Shown here: positions 1 to 7,427 of the stretch, piece by piece | Layout: every line of letters starts with the position of its first letter | Numbering within the stretch: the stretch's first letter is position 1 | NCBI GenBank assembly: GCA_947589405.1 | Contig: CANQBT010000067.1 | Coordinates: 1 to 11,381, forward strand | Direction of reading: 5' to 3' | DNA from: an uncultured Clostridia bacterium | GTDB taxonomy: Bacteria; Bacillota; Clostridia; Lachnospirales; CAG-274 | DNA: 11,381 nucleotides | Program-made: the position numbers and the translations under genes | The notes under the pieces: model-generated | Databases searched by the model: none | What the model was told of the DNA's origin: nothing | Seen by the model: only the letters and a program-made list of their open reading frames with translations

Positions 1-281
1 TTATGGCAAAAAAGCTTGTCGAAAGCGGCAATTACGATGCTGTCGTATGTGTAGGCGCTGTTATAAGAGGAGCCACAAGTCACTATGACTATGTGTGCTC
101 TGAGGTATCAAAAGGCATTGCCAACACAGCTCTCAGCACAGGTGTTCCCGTTATATTTGGCATAGTCACAACCGAAAATATTGAACAGGCAGTTGAAAGA
201 GCCGGCACAAAAGCAGGAAACAAAGGCTTTGACGCAGCAGTTTCCGCCATTGAGATGGCTAACCTTATTGAAGTAATTTAA
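1..281 (+). CDS. ribH: 6,7-dimethyl-8-ribityllumazine synthase, C-terminal part (5' end outside window)
   Basis: This enzyme makes 6,7-dimethyl-8-ribityllumazine from 5-amino-6-ribitylaminouracil and 3,4-dihydroxy-2-butanone 4-phosphate, the penultimate step of riboflavin synthesis in the cytoplasm. The visible 92 residues cover the C-terminal two thirds. GAVIRGATSHYDYV holds the catalytic histidine (visible residue 27, B. subtilis His88). GVPVIFGIVTTENIEQA and ERAGTKAGNKG follow, with the phosphate-binding arginine at visible residue 66 (B. subtilis Arg127). Alignment from memory with B. subtilis RibH puts the first visible Met inside the protein, with about 61 residues missing, so the ATG at 3 is probably internal and the frame runs off the left edge. 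The stop is TAA at 279-281. Other rib genes presumably lie upstream, outside the window. It is convergent with phoU, and no classic terminator follows it. Family assignment is very secure. Confidence 0.96.
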   Translation, partial: MAKKLVESGNYDAVVCVGAVIRGATSHYDYVCSEVSKGIANTALSTGVPVIFGIVTTENIEQAVERAGTKAGNKGFDAAVSAIEMANLIEVI

Positions 282-342
282 TAATATGGGGGTGTCGTGT
301 TAAATTTTTGTTTAGATGAATATCGAATTATTTATCTTAAAA

Positions 343-611
343 CGACCCTTCCACCATTTCAAACAATGTTTGAAACGGTCCCCCTCCCCTCCGACGCCCT
401 ATGGGCTAGGGGAGGCTAAAGAGAGGAGCAGAAGGGACGCCTTAGGTATACGCACTACTAATTTCCTTATAATGTTGAAAAGCTGATATTTCTAACTAAC
501 TTAGAAAATGAGAAGAGCGAAACCCTGAGCTTCCCCTTCGTAAGGGGAAGTGGCAGCCCAACCATTTCGTTGAGTTGAGATTACGCCTGCGTTGGGCTGC
601 CGATAGGGTCG
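343..611. repeat. Composite palindromic intergenic repeat cluster, MITE/REP-like
   Basis: This gene-free block is built from nested inverted repeats. TTTCAAAC at 357-364 pairs with 368-375. CCTCCCCT at 383-390 pairs with 408-415 and encloses GCCC/GGGC (396-399/403-406). TTTCTAA at 489-495 pairs with 501-507. CTTCCCCTT at 530-538 pairs with 542-550. GGCAGCCCAAC at 552-562 pairs exactly with 591-601. The block begins with CGACCCT (343-349) and ends with its exact reverse complement (605-611), as a small non-autonomous element might. The left part alone also has near-matching ends (343-350 against 432-439, one mismatch). The GC-rich purine/pyrimidine arms contrast with the AT-rich surroundings and resemble high-copy intergenic repeats of gut Clostridia. 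No ORF with a good start and RBS is seen. Mobility and unit boundaries are inference. Confidence 0.6.
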
Positions 612-640
612 ATACTCACATAAACAAAAACATATAAACC

Positions 641-696
641 AAATAAAGCTGCCGCATTAAGCTACTTTTTTATCACAGATCATAATGCGACAGCTT
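641..696 (-). terminator. Probable rho-independent terminator of the pst-phoU operon
   Basis: Directly downstream of the phoU stop on the - strand, arms 683-696 and 646-659 form a 14-bp stem with a single mismatch. The 23-nt loop (660-682) is long. The RNA continues as UUUAUUUGG, an imperfect U-run. It is the only good stem after the last gene of the operon. The long loop and interrupted U-run keep confidence moderate. Confidence 0.6.
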
Positions 697-703
697 CACT
701 CTA

Positions 704-1363
704 TTAAAGCAGCCTTTTGTTTTTATAATCGCCTGTTTCGGAAAATTCGATCCAGTCACATATGTTTTCAGCATGATCGCCTATTTTTTCAAAGTATTTG
801 GCTATCATAAGGAAATTGATGCTCATGTTGCTTTTTTCGGGAGAATCCAAAAGTTCATCTGCAATATCCTTTTTAACCTTTTCAAAAAGCTCATCTATAA
901 TATCGTCCATTTTTTTGATAGCTGAGGCTTTTTTTATATCCTTTTCCACAAAAGCATCTATTGAATCCTGCACCATTCTTACAGCCGTATCTGCCATAGT
1001 CAATATATGCTCTGTTATATTATAGCTGTACTCTTCATTAAAATTCAATACAAGTTCAGCAATGTCCGATGCATGATCGCCTATTCTCTCCATATCCGTA
1101 ACTATCTTTAAAGCTGTTGATACAACTCTTAAATCACAGGCAACAGGCTGCTGTCTGAGTATAAGTGAAAGACATTTTGATTCAATATCTTTTTCTATAT
1201 CGTCAATTAACCTGTCTTTTTCTGTTACTTCACGTGCAAGTGCAATATCCTTGTTTTTAAGTGCATTTATAGAAGATCCTATTGCCTGTTCTACAATTGT
1301 TCCCATTTTTATAAGCTCGTTATTAAGCTGCTCAAGTGAAGTTTCAAATTTTGCTCTTACCAT
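704..1363 (-). CDS. phoU: Phosphate signalling regulator PhoU
   Basis: PhoU is a cytoplasmic, peripheral-membrane helical protein. It conveys the state of the PstSCAB transporter to the PhoR kinase and restrains phosphate uptake and Pho signalling when phosphate is sufficient. The 219-residue product has the usual family length and the two-fold repeat of a three-helix bundle. Each half carries the metal-binding signature: ERIGDHASDIAE at residues 92-103 and EKIGDHAENICDW at 192-204. The start is ATG at 1361-1363, preceded by GGGAGG at good spacing, 15 bp after the pstB stop. As last gene of the pst cluster it should be co-transcribed with the transporter; a hairpin at 646-696 follows it. Confidence 0.97.
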   Translation of the reverse strand: MVRAKFETSLEQLNNELIKMGTIVEQAIGSSINALKNKDIALAREVTEKDRLIDDIEKDIESKCLSLILRQQPVACDLRVVSTALKIVTDMERIGDHASDIAELVLNFNEEYSYNITEHILTMADTAVRMVQDSIDAFVEKDIKKASAIKKMDDIIDELFEKVKKDIADELLDSPEKSNMSINFLMIAKYFEKIGDHAENICDWIEFSETGDYKNKRLL

Positions 1364-1378
1364 AATTAACCTCCCATA

Positions 1379-2134
1379 TCAACCAAAACGGCCGGTAATA
1401 TAATCCTCTGTTCTTTTATCGGCAGGTCTTGAAAACAATATATCTGTCCTGTTCATTTCTACCATTTCACCTGTCAGAAAAAATGCTGTATTGTCTGCAA
1501 TCCTTGCTGCCTGCTGCATATTATGCGTCACTATTGCAACAGTATAGTTTTTCTTAAGCTCCGATATGAGTTCTTCAATTTTTAGAGTTGATATAGGGTC
1601 AAGGGCAGAGGTGGGTTCGTCCATCAAAAGAACGTCAGGTTTTACAGCCAACGCCCTTGCTATACATAATCTCTGCTGTTGACCGCCTGAAAGATTTAAG
1701 GCGGATTTTTTTAGCTTATCCTTTACCTCGTTAAATATAGCCGCTCCCTTTAAAGAAGTTTCAACGATTTCGTCCAGCACCGCCTTTTTTCTTATGCCAT
1801 GTATGCGAGGTCCATAGGCTATATTATCATATATGCTCATGGGAAAAGGATTTGGCTGCTGAAATACCATGCCTATCTTTTTCCTTAAAAGTGTTGTATT
1901 GACATTTTTATCGTATATATCTTCTCCGTCAAGAGTTATACTGCCTTGTATATTGACACCATCGATAAGATCATTCATTCTGTTTATTGTCTTTAAGAGT
2001 GTGGATTTTCCACAACCTGAGGGACCTATAAAGGCTATTATTTCACGTGGGGGAATATCCATGTTTACATTTTTAAGAGCATGATTTGCTCCATAGTACA
2101 AATTAAGGTCTTTGATCTCTATTTTAGCTCTCAT
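1379..2134 (-). CDS. pstB: Phosphate ABC transporter ATP-binding protein PstB
   Basis: This is the cytoplasmic ATPase subunit of the high-affinity phosphate importer PstSCAB. All ABC ATPase elements are intact (numbering from the ATG chosen here): Walker A GPSGCGKST at about 37-45, Q-loop in MVFQQPNPFPMSIYDNIAYG at about 89-108, ABC signature LSGGQQQR near 148, Walker B VLLMDEPTSALDP at about 168-180, and the switch histidine in VTHNMQQAA near 204. The C-terminus TEDYITGRFG is typical of PstB. The frame can be opened at a TTG at 2140, but the ATG at 2134 lies 9 nt after AAAGG and is preferred, giving 251 residues. It starts 2 bp after the pstA stop, indicating tight translational linkage. Confidence 0.97.
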   Translation of the reverse strand: MRAKIEIKDLNLYYGANHALKNVNMDIPPREIIAFIGPSGCGKSTLLKTINRMNDLIDGVNIQGSITLDGEDIYDKNVNTTLLRKKIGMVFQQPNPFPMSIYDNIAYGPRIHGIRKKAVLDEIVETSLKGAAIFNEVKDKLKKSALNLSGGQQQRLCIARALAVKPDVLLMDEPTSALDPISTLKIEELISELKKNYTVAIVTHNMQQAARIADNTAFFLTGEMVEMNRTDILFSRPADKRTEDYITGRFG

Positions 2135-2136
2135 AT

Positions 2137-2994
2137 TCAAGCACCTTTCTTCATTTTATTCGTTATTATTTTAGTAAGCGTATTAATTATAAGCACTATC
2201 ACAACAAGCACAAAGGCTATGCCGAAGGCTGAATCAAATTCTCCTCTTTCCATGCTAAGATACATCTGAATGGTAAGAGTCCCTCCTGATTTGAATATGT
2301 GAGAAAATAGTGCTTTAGGCAAATAATAACCTGAACCTGCCGTAAAGAGCAGCGCTGCCGATTCACCTACTATTCTGCCTACGCTGAGTATTATAGCCGT
2401 TACTATACCCGGAAGTGCTGACGGAAGTATAATAGTTCTTATCATATACCACTTTGCAGCACCCATGCCTAATGCACCTGTTCTATAGCCTTCGGGTACA
2501 GTCCTGAGAGCTTCCTGAGTAGTTCTGACTATAAGAGGAAGCACCATTATAGTCAGAGTAAGACAGCCGCAAAGTATAGATGTACCCAGAAAGAGTGTTT
2601 TGCCGAAAAACACCATTCCAAACAGTCCGTATATTATTGAGGGTATACCTGAAAGAGTTTCGGTCGTAAATTCGATAAGTCTTACTGTTTTGCCCGGCTT
2701 GGCGTATTCGGTAAGATAAATGGCGGCGCCTATGCCTATAGGAGTTGCTATAACAAGCGTAATAATTATTATATAAAGTGTGTTTACTATATTTCCCAGT
2801 ATACCGAAGGTATTGTTTATCTCAGATGTTACTGTTGATAAAAAGCTCCAGCTTATTGATCCTATACCTCTGAATGCAACATACCCTATAATACATATAA
2901 GTATCCCAACAGAAATTATGGCTGATAAATATATCAACGCCTTTAATATATAGTCGCTTATCCTTGTTGTCTTACGACAAATGCCGTTATTCAT
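2137..2994 (-). CDS. pstA: Phosphate ABC transporter permease PstA
   Basis: PstA pairs with PstC to form the transmembrane phosphate channel. The product (285 residues from the chosen ATG) has an N-terminal membrane helix around residues 17-39 and about five further helices. The conserved SGIPSIIYGLFGM segment is at about 115-127. The cytoplasmic EAA-type coupling loop, TTQEALRTVPEGYRTGALGMGAAKW at 158-182, contacts PstB. An in-frame TTG at 3012 would add six residues. The ATG at 2994 is preferred because GGCGGTGA sits just upstream. With this start, pstA overlaps the last 8 bases of pstC (ATGAATAA), a coupling arrangement. The stop is 2 bp before the pstB ATG. Confidence 0.95.
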   Translation of the reverse strand: MNNGICRKTTRISDYILKALIYLSAIISVGILICIIGYVAFRGIGSISWSFLSTVTSEINNTFGILGNIVNTLYIIIITLVIATPIGIGAAIYLTEYAKPGKTVRLIEFTTETLSGIPSIIYGLFGMVFFGKTLFLGTSILCGCLTLTIMVLPLIVRTTQEALRTVPEGYRTGALGMGAAKWYMIRTIILPSALPGIVTAIILSVGRIVGESAALLFTAGSGYYLPKALFSHIFKSGGTLTIQMYLSMERGEFDSAFGIAFVLVVIVLIINTLTKIITNKMKKGA

Positions 2995-3958
2995 TTTTGT
3001 CACCGCCTTCAAGTATGAAGTTAATAACTATATTTATGATCATAATGAATACAAACAGTACAAGTCCTATAGTAAAGAGCGTTTCTCTGTGAAGCCCAGA
3101 AGCATATCCCATTTCAGAAACTATACCTGTCGTGAGAAATCTGACTGAGTTAAAAGGCAATGGAATATTTACCGTATTTCCGGAAACAAGTACTATTGCC
3201 ATAGCTTCGCCGACTGCCCTTCCCACTCCCAGTACAACGGCTGTTATTATCCCGGACTTTGCCGCAGGTATTGTTACTCTGAAAATTGTCTGTATTTTTG
3301 TAGCTCCAAGAGCAAGACTCGCCTGTCTTACAGACAATGGAACAGCTCTGAGAGAGGTTTCCGAAACATTTATAACGGTAGGCAGTATCATTATCGACAG
3401 TACAAGTACTGCTGATATAAGATTGGCACCGCCGTTCATAACATGATTTTCTGAGTTTGAAAATAATATCTTTTCAATTCTGCCCATAGCAGGATTGATA
3501 ATAAGCAGACCCAAAAGACCATACACTATCGATGGGATCCCTGCCAGAAGCTCCACAGCAGGCTTCACTATTGCTGCTGTCCTTTTTTCAGCCATTTCAG
3601 ACATAAATACTGCTGTCATAAGTCCTATAGGTACGCCTATTACAATGGACATTACAGTACCTATAATTGATGTAAGCACTATGTATGCTATTCCGAAGGA
3701 AGGCTCTGCTGCTGTAGGCGCCCATACAGTCCCGAAAAGCATTTCTGTAATACCTACCTTAAATATTGCAGGTGTGCCTGAAATGATCATATATATTGTT
3801 ATTGCAGCCACAGCGGCAACTGCCGAAAGACCGCATAAAGTAAATACACACTCCATAAGCTGTTCCATAAAAGAAACATAACCCTTGCCGCTCATTATGG
3901 ATCTGTCCGATGAAGAGCTTTTACTTATCCTTTTTAATATAGGCAATACCTTTTCCAT
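2987..3958 (-). CDS. pstC: Phosphate ABC transporter permease PstC
   Basis: PstC is the other membrane subunit of the PstSCAB importer. The 323-residue protein has a cytoplasmic N-terminal tail of about 35 residues, then hydrophobic helices near 36-60, 92-118, 140-155, 180-197, 235-260 and 295-316. It carries the family motif ELLAGIPSIVYGLLGL (136-151). The EAA coupling loop lies between SETSLRAVPLSVRQASLALG (199-218) and the proline near 231, followed by GVGRAVGEAMAI (244-255). The start ATG at 3958 is preceded by AGGTGA with 4 nt spacing and lies 15 bp downstream of the pstS stop. No hairpin separates it from pstS, so differential expression of the binding protein by a stem-loop is not evident here. 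Confidence 0.96.
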   Translation of the reverse strand: MEKVLPILKRISKSSSSDRSIMSGKGYVSFMEQLMECVFTLCGLSAVAAVAAITIYMIISGTPAIFKVGITEMLFGTVWAPTAAEPSFGIAYIVLTSIIGTVMSIVIGVPIGLMTAVFMSEMAEKRTAAIVKPAVELLAGIPSIVYGLLGLLIINPAMGRIEKILFSNSENHVMNGGANLISAVLVLSIMILPTVINVSETSLRAVPLSVRQASLALGATKIQTIFRVTIPAAKSGIITAVVLGVGRAVGEAMAIVLVSGNTVNIPLPFNSVRFLTTGIVSEMGYASGLHRETLFTIGLVLFVFIMIINIVINFILEGGDKNE

Positions 3959-3973
3959 AATATCACCTCATAG

Positions 3974-4807
3974 CTATTCAGCTGATACCAGTCCAACATT
4001 AGCTATAATTTCCTGTCCCTTATCACTTTTTATATAGCTGAACAAGTCCTGTACCTCCTGCTTCTGCTCGGATATACTGCCCTTTGTTGCCATAACAAAA
4101 GGTCTTTGCAAAGCATATGAGCCATTTTTAATATTGTCGGCATTTGCTGTGATACCATCTATTTTCACACAATTTACAGTATCATCAATTACATCAAGAG
4201 ATACATAGCCTATTGCTCCCGGAGTAGATGCGACCTTTGCCATAACGGCGCCTGTAGAGTTGATTTCCTGTGCATATACGCACTTATCCTCTATGCCAAG
4301 TATTTCCTCAAAGGCTCCTCTTGTGCCGGAGCCGGCTTCTCTGCCTATTACAACTATGGCTGAATTACTGCCGCCAAGCTCGTTCCAGTTCTTTATTTCC
4401 CCTGTGTAAATTTTGGCAAGATCCTCCTTTGTTATATTATCTACCGTATTTGCCTTGTCTGTAATGATCCCTATACCGTCGAGAGCCACTATATTTTCTG
4501 CAATACCTGCGGCTTTTTCCTCATCGCTTAAGGCTCTTGAGGAATTACCAATATCTACAGTACCGTCTGTAACCGCCTGTATGCCTGCTCCTGAGCCTGT
4601 GAATTGACAGTCTATCTCAATACCGGTATCGGCAAGATATGTTTCCTTCAATGTATTGGCAAACTTTTCCATAGATGTGGAGCCGCTCATTCTTATAACA
4701 TTGCTTCCCGTTGAGGAAGCATTATTTTCAGCTGCATCTCCACCGCAGGCGGTAAGCGCCATGACTGAAATCAAGCATACAGATAATAGTTTAAATGTTT
4801 TTTTCAT
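3974..4807 (-). CDS. pstS: Phosphate-binding lipoprotein PstS
   Basis: This extracytoplasmic solute-binding protein captures phosphate and delivers it to PstC/PstA. The preferred start is the ATG at 4807, preceded by AAAGGAG at good spacing. It gives a lipoprotein signal peptide MKKTFKLLSVCLISVMALTA with lipobox LTAC and lipidated Cys21. An in-frame ATG at 4852 would add 15 charged residues in front of the signal and lacks an RBS. Phosphate-pocket motifs are visible: SGSTSMEKF at 41-49, FTGSGAGIQAVTDGTVDIG at 69-87, and REAGSGTRGAFEEILG at 156-171. The length of 277 residues is normal for Firmicute PstS. It is the first gene of the pst operon and is preceded by its own Pho box/promoter at 4882-4906. 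Confidence 0.97.
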   Translation of the reverse strand: MKKTFKLLSVCLISVMALTACGGDAAENNASSTGSNVIRMSGSTSMEKFANTLKETYLADTGIEIDCQFTGSGAGIQAVTDGTVDIGNSSRALSDEEKAAGIAENIVALDGIGIITDKANTVDNITKEDLAKIYTGEIKNWNELGGSNSAIVVIGREAGSGTRGAFEEILGIEDKCVYAQEINSTGAVMAKVASTPGAIGYVSLDVIDDTVNCVKIDGITANADNIKNGSYALQRPFVMATKGSISEQKQEVQDLFSYIKSDKGQEIIANVGLVSAE

Positions 4808-4881
4808 AGTTATTTCTCCTTTATTTTTATTTTCTAAAGAATTATAAAACATATAAATGCATCAATCTATCATATTTCAGT

Positions 4882-4906
4882 ATTATATATGTTAAAAGAA
4901 TGTAAA
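4882..4906 (-). promoter_or_regulatory. Pho box and -10 element of the pstS promoter
   Basis: On the - strand TTTACA (4901-4906), five bases, then TTAACA (4890-4895) give an 11-bp period. This matches the TT(A/T/C)ACA direct-repeat operator described for Bacillus PhoP. Two bases further on is a perfect TATAAT (4882-4887). No good -35 hexamer is present, as expected of an activator-dependent promoter. The distal TTTACA overlaps the T-tract of the phoR terminator. A second TATAAT at 4841-4846 is an alternative -10 without an operator at the expected place. Confidence 0.7.
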
Positions 4907-4931
4907 AAAACAGACCGCCTAAGCAGTCTGT
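4904..4931 (-). terminator. Rho-independent terminator of phoB-phoR, overlapping the phoR stop
   Basis: On the - strand ACAGACTGC (4923-4931), loop TTAG (4919-4922) and GCGGTCTGT (4910-4918) form a 9-bp stem with one G-U pair, followed by an uninterrupted seven-base T-run (4904-4910). The 5' arm consists of phoR codons and the stop codon TAG (4919-4921) lies in the loop. This is a textbook intrinsic terminator that separates phoBR from pst. Confidence 0.88.
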
Positions 4932-6655
4932 TCTATGTTTATATTATTCAGTTCTATCCTTATTGTTGTACCCTTATCGGGCTGACTGTCAAGGGTTATC
5001 GTACCATTGTAATAGGCTGCGATATGCTTTACAATAGCAAGTCCCAGACCCGTACCAGCAATTTTTTTGCTTCTTCCCTTGTCTACTCTGTAAAAGCGTT
5101 CAAACACTCTCTGCTGTTCGTGCTTGGGTATACCTATACCCGTATCGGAAACCTCTATTGAAAGCTTGTTGTTTGAATACTCTGCCGAAATAAAAATTTT
5201 GCCTTTATATACATTGTATTTTACAGCATTTTCTATAAGATTTGTAAAAAGAGATATTATTTTATTCTTTTCTTCATTTATGAAAATATCTTTGCAATGC
5301 AGCTCTACAGAAAGAGCCTTTTCTTCTGCTGCCGGAGCAAATCTTTTTATAATATCTTCTATTTCTGTTTTTATATTGAAACGCTCTTTATCGTTCCTGC
5401 TTTTTCCCGACTCAATGCGTGATATGGTAAGTATATCATTTATAAGTGACGTAAGATTATCGCTTTCTTTTTGTATGCGTCTTATAAATTCCCTTTTCTG
5501 CTCATCGCTGTATTCAACAGGCAAGCTCAGAAGCTCGGAATAGCCTTTTATCGAAGTGACAGGCGTTTTAAGCTCATGAGATGCATTTGAAAAAAAGCTC
5601 TGACGCATTTCATCGTTCTGTCTTTCGTTTGTGACATCCATAAGAAGAAGTATTACTCCTCCATTATCATCTATTATCCCTTTTTTTATGGCGGATACAT
5701 GGACAGATATGACCCTTTCGTCTTCAAGCGCAATGTCAAACAAGCTGTTCTTATTTCTTTCCGCTGCATCCTCTGCTGCATTAAGTATGGCTGCGTTTCT
5801 TGTATAGCGAATGATATTGCTTTTTTTTCTGCGTCTGCATTGAAGTATATCCATAGCCGCTTTGTTTATACTTATAACATTCTGTTCATTGTCAAGTATA
5901 ATAAAGCCGTCGTTCATATTATCCAGAATATATTCTGTTCTTTTGTTAATATCCGTTATTTCTTTTAAGCCCTTTTCTACTCTTTCGGAAAGCGTATTTA
6001 CCGCCCTTGCTATACAGTTAAGCTCTTCATACTTGTATTGTTTAAGGCTTACCCCTGTTTTTACATTTATTTTTATTATTTCATTTGTCAGCTCTGTAAG
6101 CGGTTCTGTAATATTTTTTGCCATATTCCTGCCAAATATAAAAGCAAATATAAGAGTTATGATTATCGTAATAATACAGGACGGTATCACCGCCTTAAAA
6201 TACAAAAGCCTGTTTGTATAGGGTACAGCTATTCTGTAGATGTAATTTTCAGATTCATCAGGCACAGCTATATAAAGCATTTTTATTCCCAGAGTTTCAG
6301 ATTCTCTTATATCCAAACCCTGTTTATTATTAAGGGCTTCTGCTATTTCAGGGCGTTCAATATGGTTTTCCATTTCAGAAGCATTTTCATCTGTATCTGC
6401 TATAACCTTTCCGCTTCTGTCGATTATTGTTATTCGCATATTTTCTCTGTCATATATATCCTTGAATACATAAAGCTGCTGCACAATATTTTTATCATAT
6501 TTCATAGACTGCTCTATTACCCTTACCGTGCTTATCATATCCTTTTTTGTAGTTTCAACGTTATAGTCTGTATACAGATATATAAATACTGCCGTATATA
6601 CTGCGATGACCGCAATAATAACAGCTATAAGTCTTGTATATATAGCTTTTGTCAT
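4919..6655 (-). CDS. phoR: Phosphate-regulon sensor histidine kinase PhoR
   Basis: This membrane sensor kinase autophosphorylates under phosphate limitation and passes the phosphate to PhoB. The 578-residue protein has a first membrane helix at about 7-29, an extracytoplasmic sensor domain at about 30-152, and a second helix at about 153-176. A HAMP linker (about 177-232) and a PAS domain (about 238-345, NMNDGFIILDNEQNVISINK) follow. The HisKA H-box is FSNASHELKTPVTSIKGYSE with phospho-acceptor His360. The ATPase domain shows N-box NLIENAVKYN (472-481), G1 DTGIGIP (504-510), F-box FERFYRVDKGRS and G2 GTGLGL (534-539). All catalytic elements look intact. The layout is that of B. subtilis-type PhoR rather than the short enterobacterial form. 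The ATG at 6655 lies 4 bp after the phoB stop, behind AGGGA, so the two genes form one operon. Confidence 0.94.
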   Translation of the reverse strand: MTKAIYTRLIAVIIAVIAVYTAVFIYLYTDYNVETTKKDMISTVRVIEQSMKYDKNIVQQLYVFKDIYDRENMRITIIDRSGKVIADTDENASEMENHIERPEIAEALNNKQGLDIRESETLGIKMLYIAVPDESENYIYRIAVPYTNRLLYFKAVIPSCIITIIITLIFAFIFGRNMAKNITEPLTELTNEIIKINVKTGVSLKQYKYEELNCIARAVNTLSERVEKGLKEITDINKRTEYILDNMNDGFIILDNEQNVISINKAAMDILQCRRRKKSNIIRYTRNAAILNAAEDAAERNKNSLFDIALEDERVISVHVSAIKKGIIDDNGGVILLLMDVTNERQNDEMRQSFFSNASHELKTPVTSIKGYSELLSLPVEYSDEQKREFIRRIQKESDNLTSLINDILTISRIESGKSRNDKERFNIKTEIEDIIKRFAPAAEEKALSVELHCKDIFINEEKNKIISLFTNLIENAVKYNVYKGKIFISAEYSNNKLSIEVSDTGIGIPKHEQQRVFERFYRVDKGRSKKIAGTGLGLAIVKHIAAYYNGTITLDSQPDKGTTIRIELNNINIEQTA

Positions 6656-6659
6656 AATG

Positions 6660-7337
6660 TCATTCCCTGCTTATTCTATAGCCCATGCCACGTATTGTTT
6701 TTATATATTCTCCTGCTTCGCCAAGTTTGAGTCTTAATGTCCTGATATGTATGTCAATAGTTCTTGTTTCACCTGTATACTCATATCCCCATATTTTATT
6801 CAGAAGCTCGTCCCTTGTAACAACTCTGTATGTATTATTTACAAGATAAAGCAAAAGCTCATATTCTTTAAACGTAAGAGCGCATATCTTATTATTTACA
6901 AATACCTCTCTTGTATCTGCGTTGATTTTAAGAATACCCATTTCCTTTATATCAGGAATATTTCTGCCGTTTTTTCGCAAAAGCGAACGTACTATAGCCA
7001 TAAGCTCCATAACGCTGAAGGGCTTTGTGACATAATAGTCTGCTCCGCTGTCAAGGCCTGTTACCTTGTCTGCATCACTATCTTTGGCAGTCAGAAGTAT
7101 AACGGGAAGTTTCCTATAGACATCATTTTTTCTTATTATTTTTAAAGCTTCCGTACCTGTCATACCAGGCAGCATTATATCGAAAATAATAAGTGCGGGA
7201 GAAGCTGTTTTAAGCTTTTCAAGTGCTTCTTCGGAAGTTTCAAAGGCATATACCTTGTGGCCATAGCCCTCCAATGCAGCCTTTACAAGTTCCCTTATGC
7301 TTTCATCATCTTCAACGATAAAAATAACATTATTCAT
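6660..7337 (-). CDS. phoB: Phosphate-regulon response regulator PhoB/PhoP, OmpR family
   Basis: This two-component transcription factor, when phosphorylated by PhoR, binds Pho boxes and activates phosphate-starvation genes. The chosen start, ATG at 7337, has GGGAGA 7 nt upstream and gives 225 residues; the in-frame ATG at 7352 has no RBS. The receiver domain (1-120) shows the acidic pocket E9-D10-D11, phospho-acceptor Asp53 (FDIMLPGMTG), Thr83 and Lys105 (TKPFS). The C-terminal winged helix (about 130-225) has LTFKEYELLLYLVNN and the recognition-helix region RTIDIHIRTLRLKLGE, then IRGMGYRI. Family context (phoR directly downstream, then pst) makes the phosphate assignment strong. It appears to be autoregulated through the Pho box at 7400-7427. 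Confidence 0.94.
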   Translation of the reverse strand: MNNVIFIVEDDESIRELVKAALEGYGHKVYAFETSEEALEKLKTASPALIIFDIMLPGMTGTEALKIIRKNDVYRKLPVILLTAKDSDADKVTGLDSGADYYVTKPFSVMELMAIVRSLLRKNGRNIPDIKEMGILKINADTREVFVNNKICALTFKEYELLLYLVNNTYRVVTRDELLNKIWGYEYTGETRTIDIHIRTLRLKLGEAGEYIKTIRGMGYRISRE

Positions 7338-7361
7338 ATTTTCATCTCCCATTTTTATTTC

Positions 7362-7367
7362 ATTATA
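7362..7367 (-). promoter_or_regulatory. Candidate -10 (TATAAT) for phoB-phoR
   Basis: A perfect TATAAT on the - strand lies 24 bp upstream of the phoB ATG (7337), leaving a very short leader that still contains the GGGAGA RBS. No good -35 hexamer sits 17 bp upstream. An alternative -10, TATTAT at 7390-7395, lies 4 bp from the last Pho repeat, closer to the geometry at pstS. Which one is used cannot be decided from sequence. Confidence 0.4.
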
Positions 7368-7399
7368 CTACAATGGATAATATAAAAACATAATATTTA

Positions 7400-7427
7400 T
7401 ATTAATAGTTTGTAAAATCTATGTAAA
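7400..7427 (-). promoter_or_regulatory. Pho box in front of phoB-phoR (autoregulation)
   Basis: On the - strand there are three hexamers in perfect 11-bp register: TTTACA (7422-7427), TTTACA (7411-7416) and TTAATA (7400-7405). The first two match the TT(A/T/C)ACA unit of the PhoP operator exactly; the third differs at one position. The 11-bp period places them on one face of the helix, as needed for tandem PhoB dimers. The first hexamer overlaps the 3' arm of the hairpin after gerC. Confidence 0.78.

Larger units (their letters stand above)
282..703. other. Gene-free convergent intergenic region between ribH and phoU
   Basis: This stretch of about 420 bp separates the ends of two convergent genes. 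It holds the palindromic repeat cluster (343-611) and the likely phoU terminator (646-696). The remaining short pieces (282-342 and 612-645) are AT-rich, and I see no gene, tRNA or other RNA motif in them. ribH has no hairpin plus T-tract directly after its stop, so its transcript may end within the repeat cluster. Confidence 0.7.

Noticed and set aside
343..611. CRISPR array in the repeat-rich gap
   Set aside because: The repeats are inverted pairs of different sequence and spacing, with no regular direct repeats and spacers.
2135..2140. TTG start for pstB at 2140
   Set aside because: Only 3 nt separate it from AAAGG; the ATG at 2134 has better spacing and fits PstB N-termini.
3959..3973. 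Stem-loop between pstS and pstC that could set higher pstS expression
   Set aside because: The 15-bp gap holds only the pstC RBS; nearby AGCT repeats are too short to form a stable stem.
4808..4852. Upstream ATG for pstS at 4852
   Set aside because: It would put 15 polar residues before a perfect lipoprotein signal peptide, and AAAGGAG is correctly spaced from the ATG at 4807.
6038..6730. 230-residue + strand open frame, and other long + strand frames such as 5124-5543, 3495-3881 and 9605-9928
   Set aside because: They lie antisense to well-supported phoR, pstC and gerA, have no family motifs or convincing RBS, and show low-complexity compositions typical of complement shadows.
7338..7352. 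Upstream ATG for phoB at 7352
   Set aside because: No Shine-Dalgarno precedes it, and the GGGAGA motif overlapping this ATG serves the ATG at 7337.
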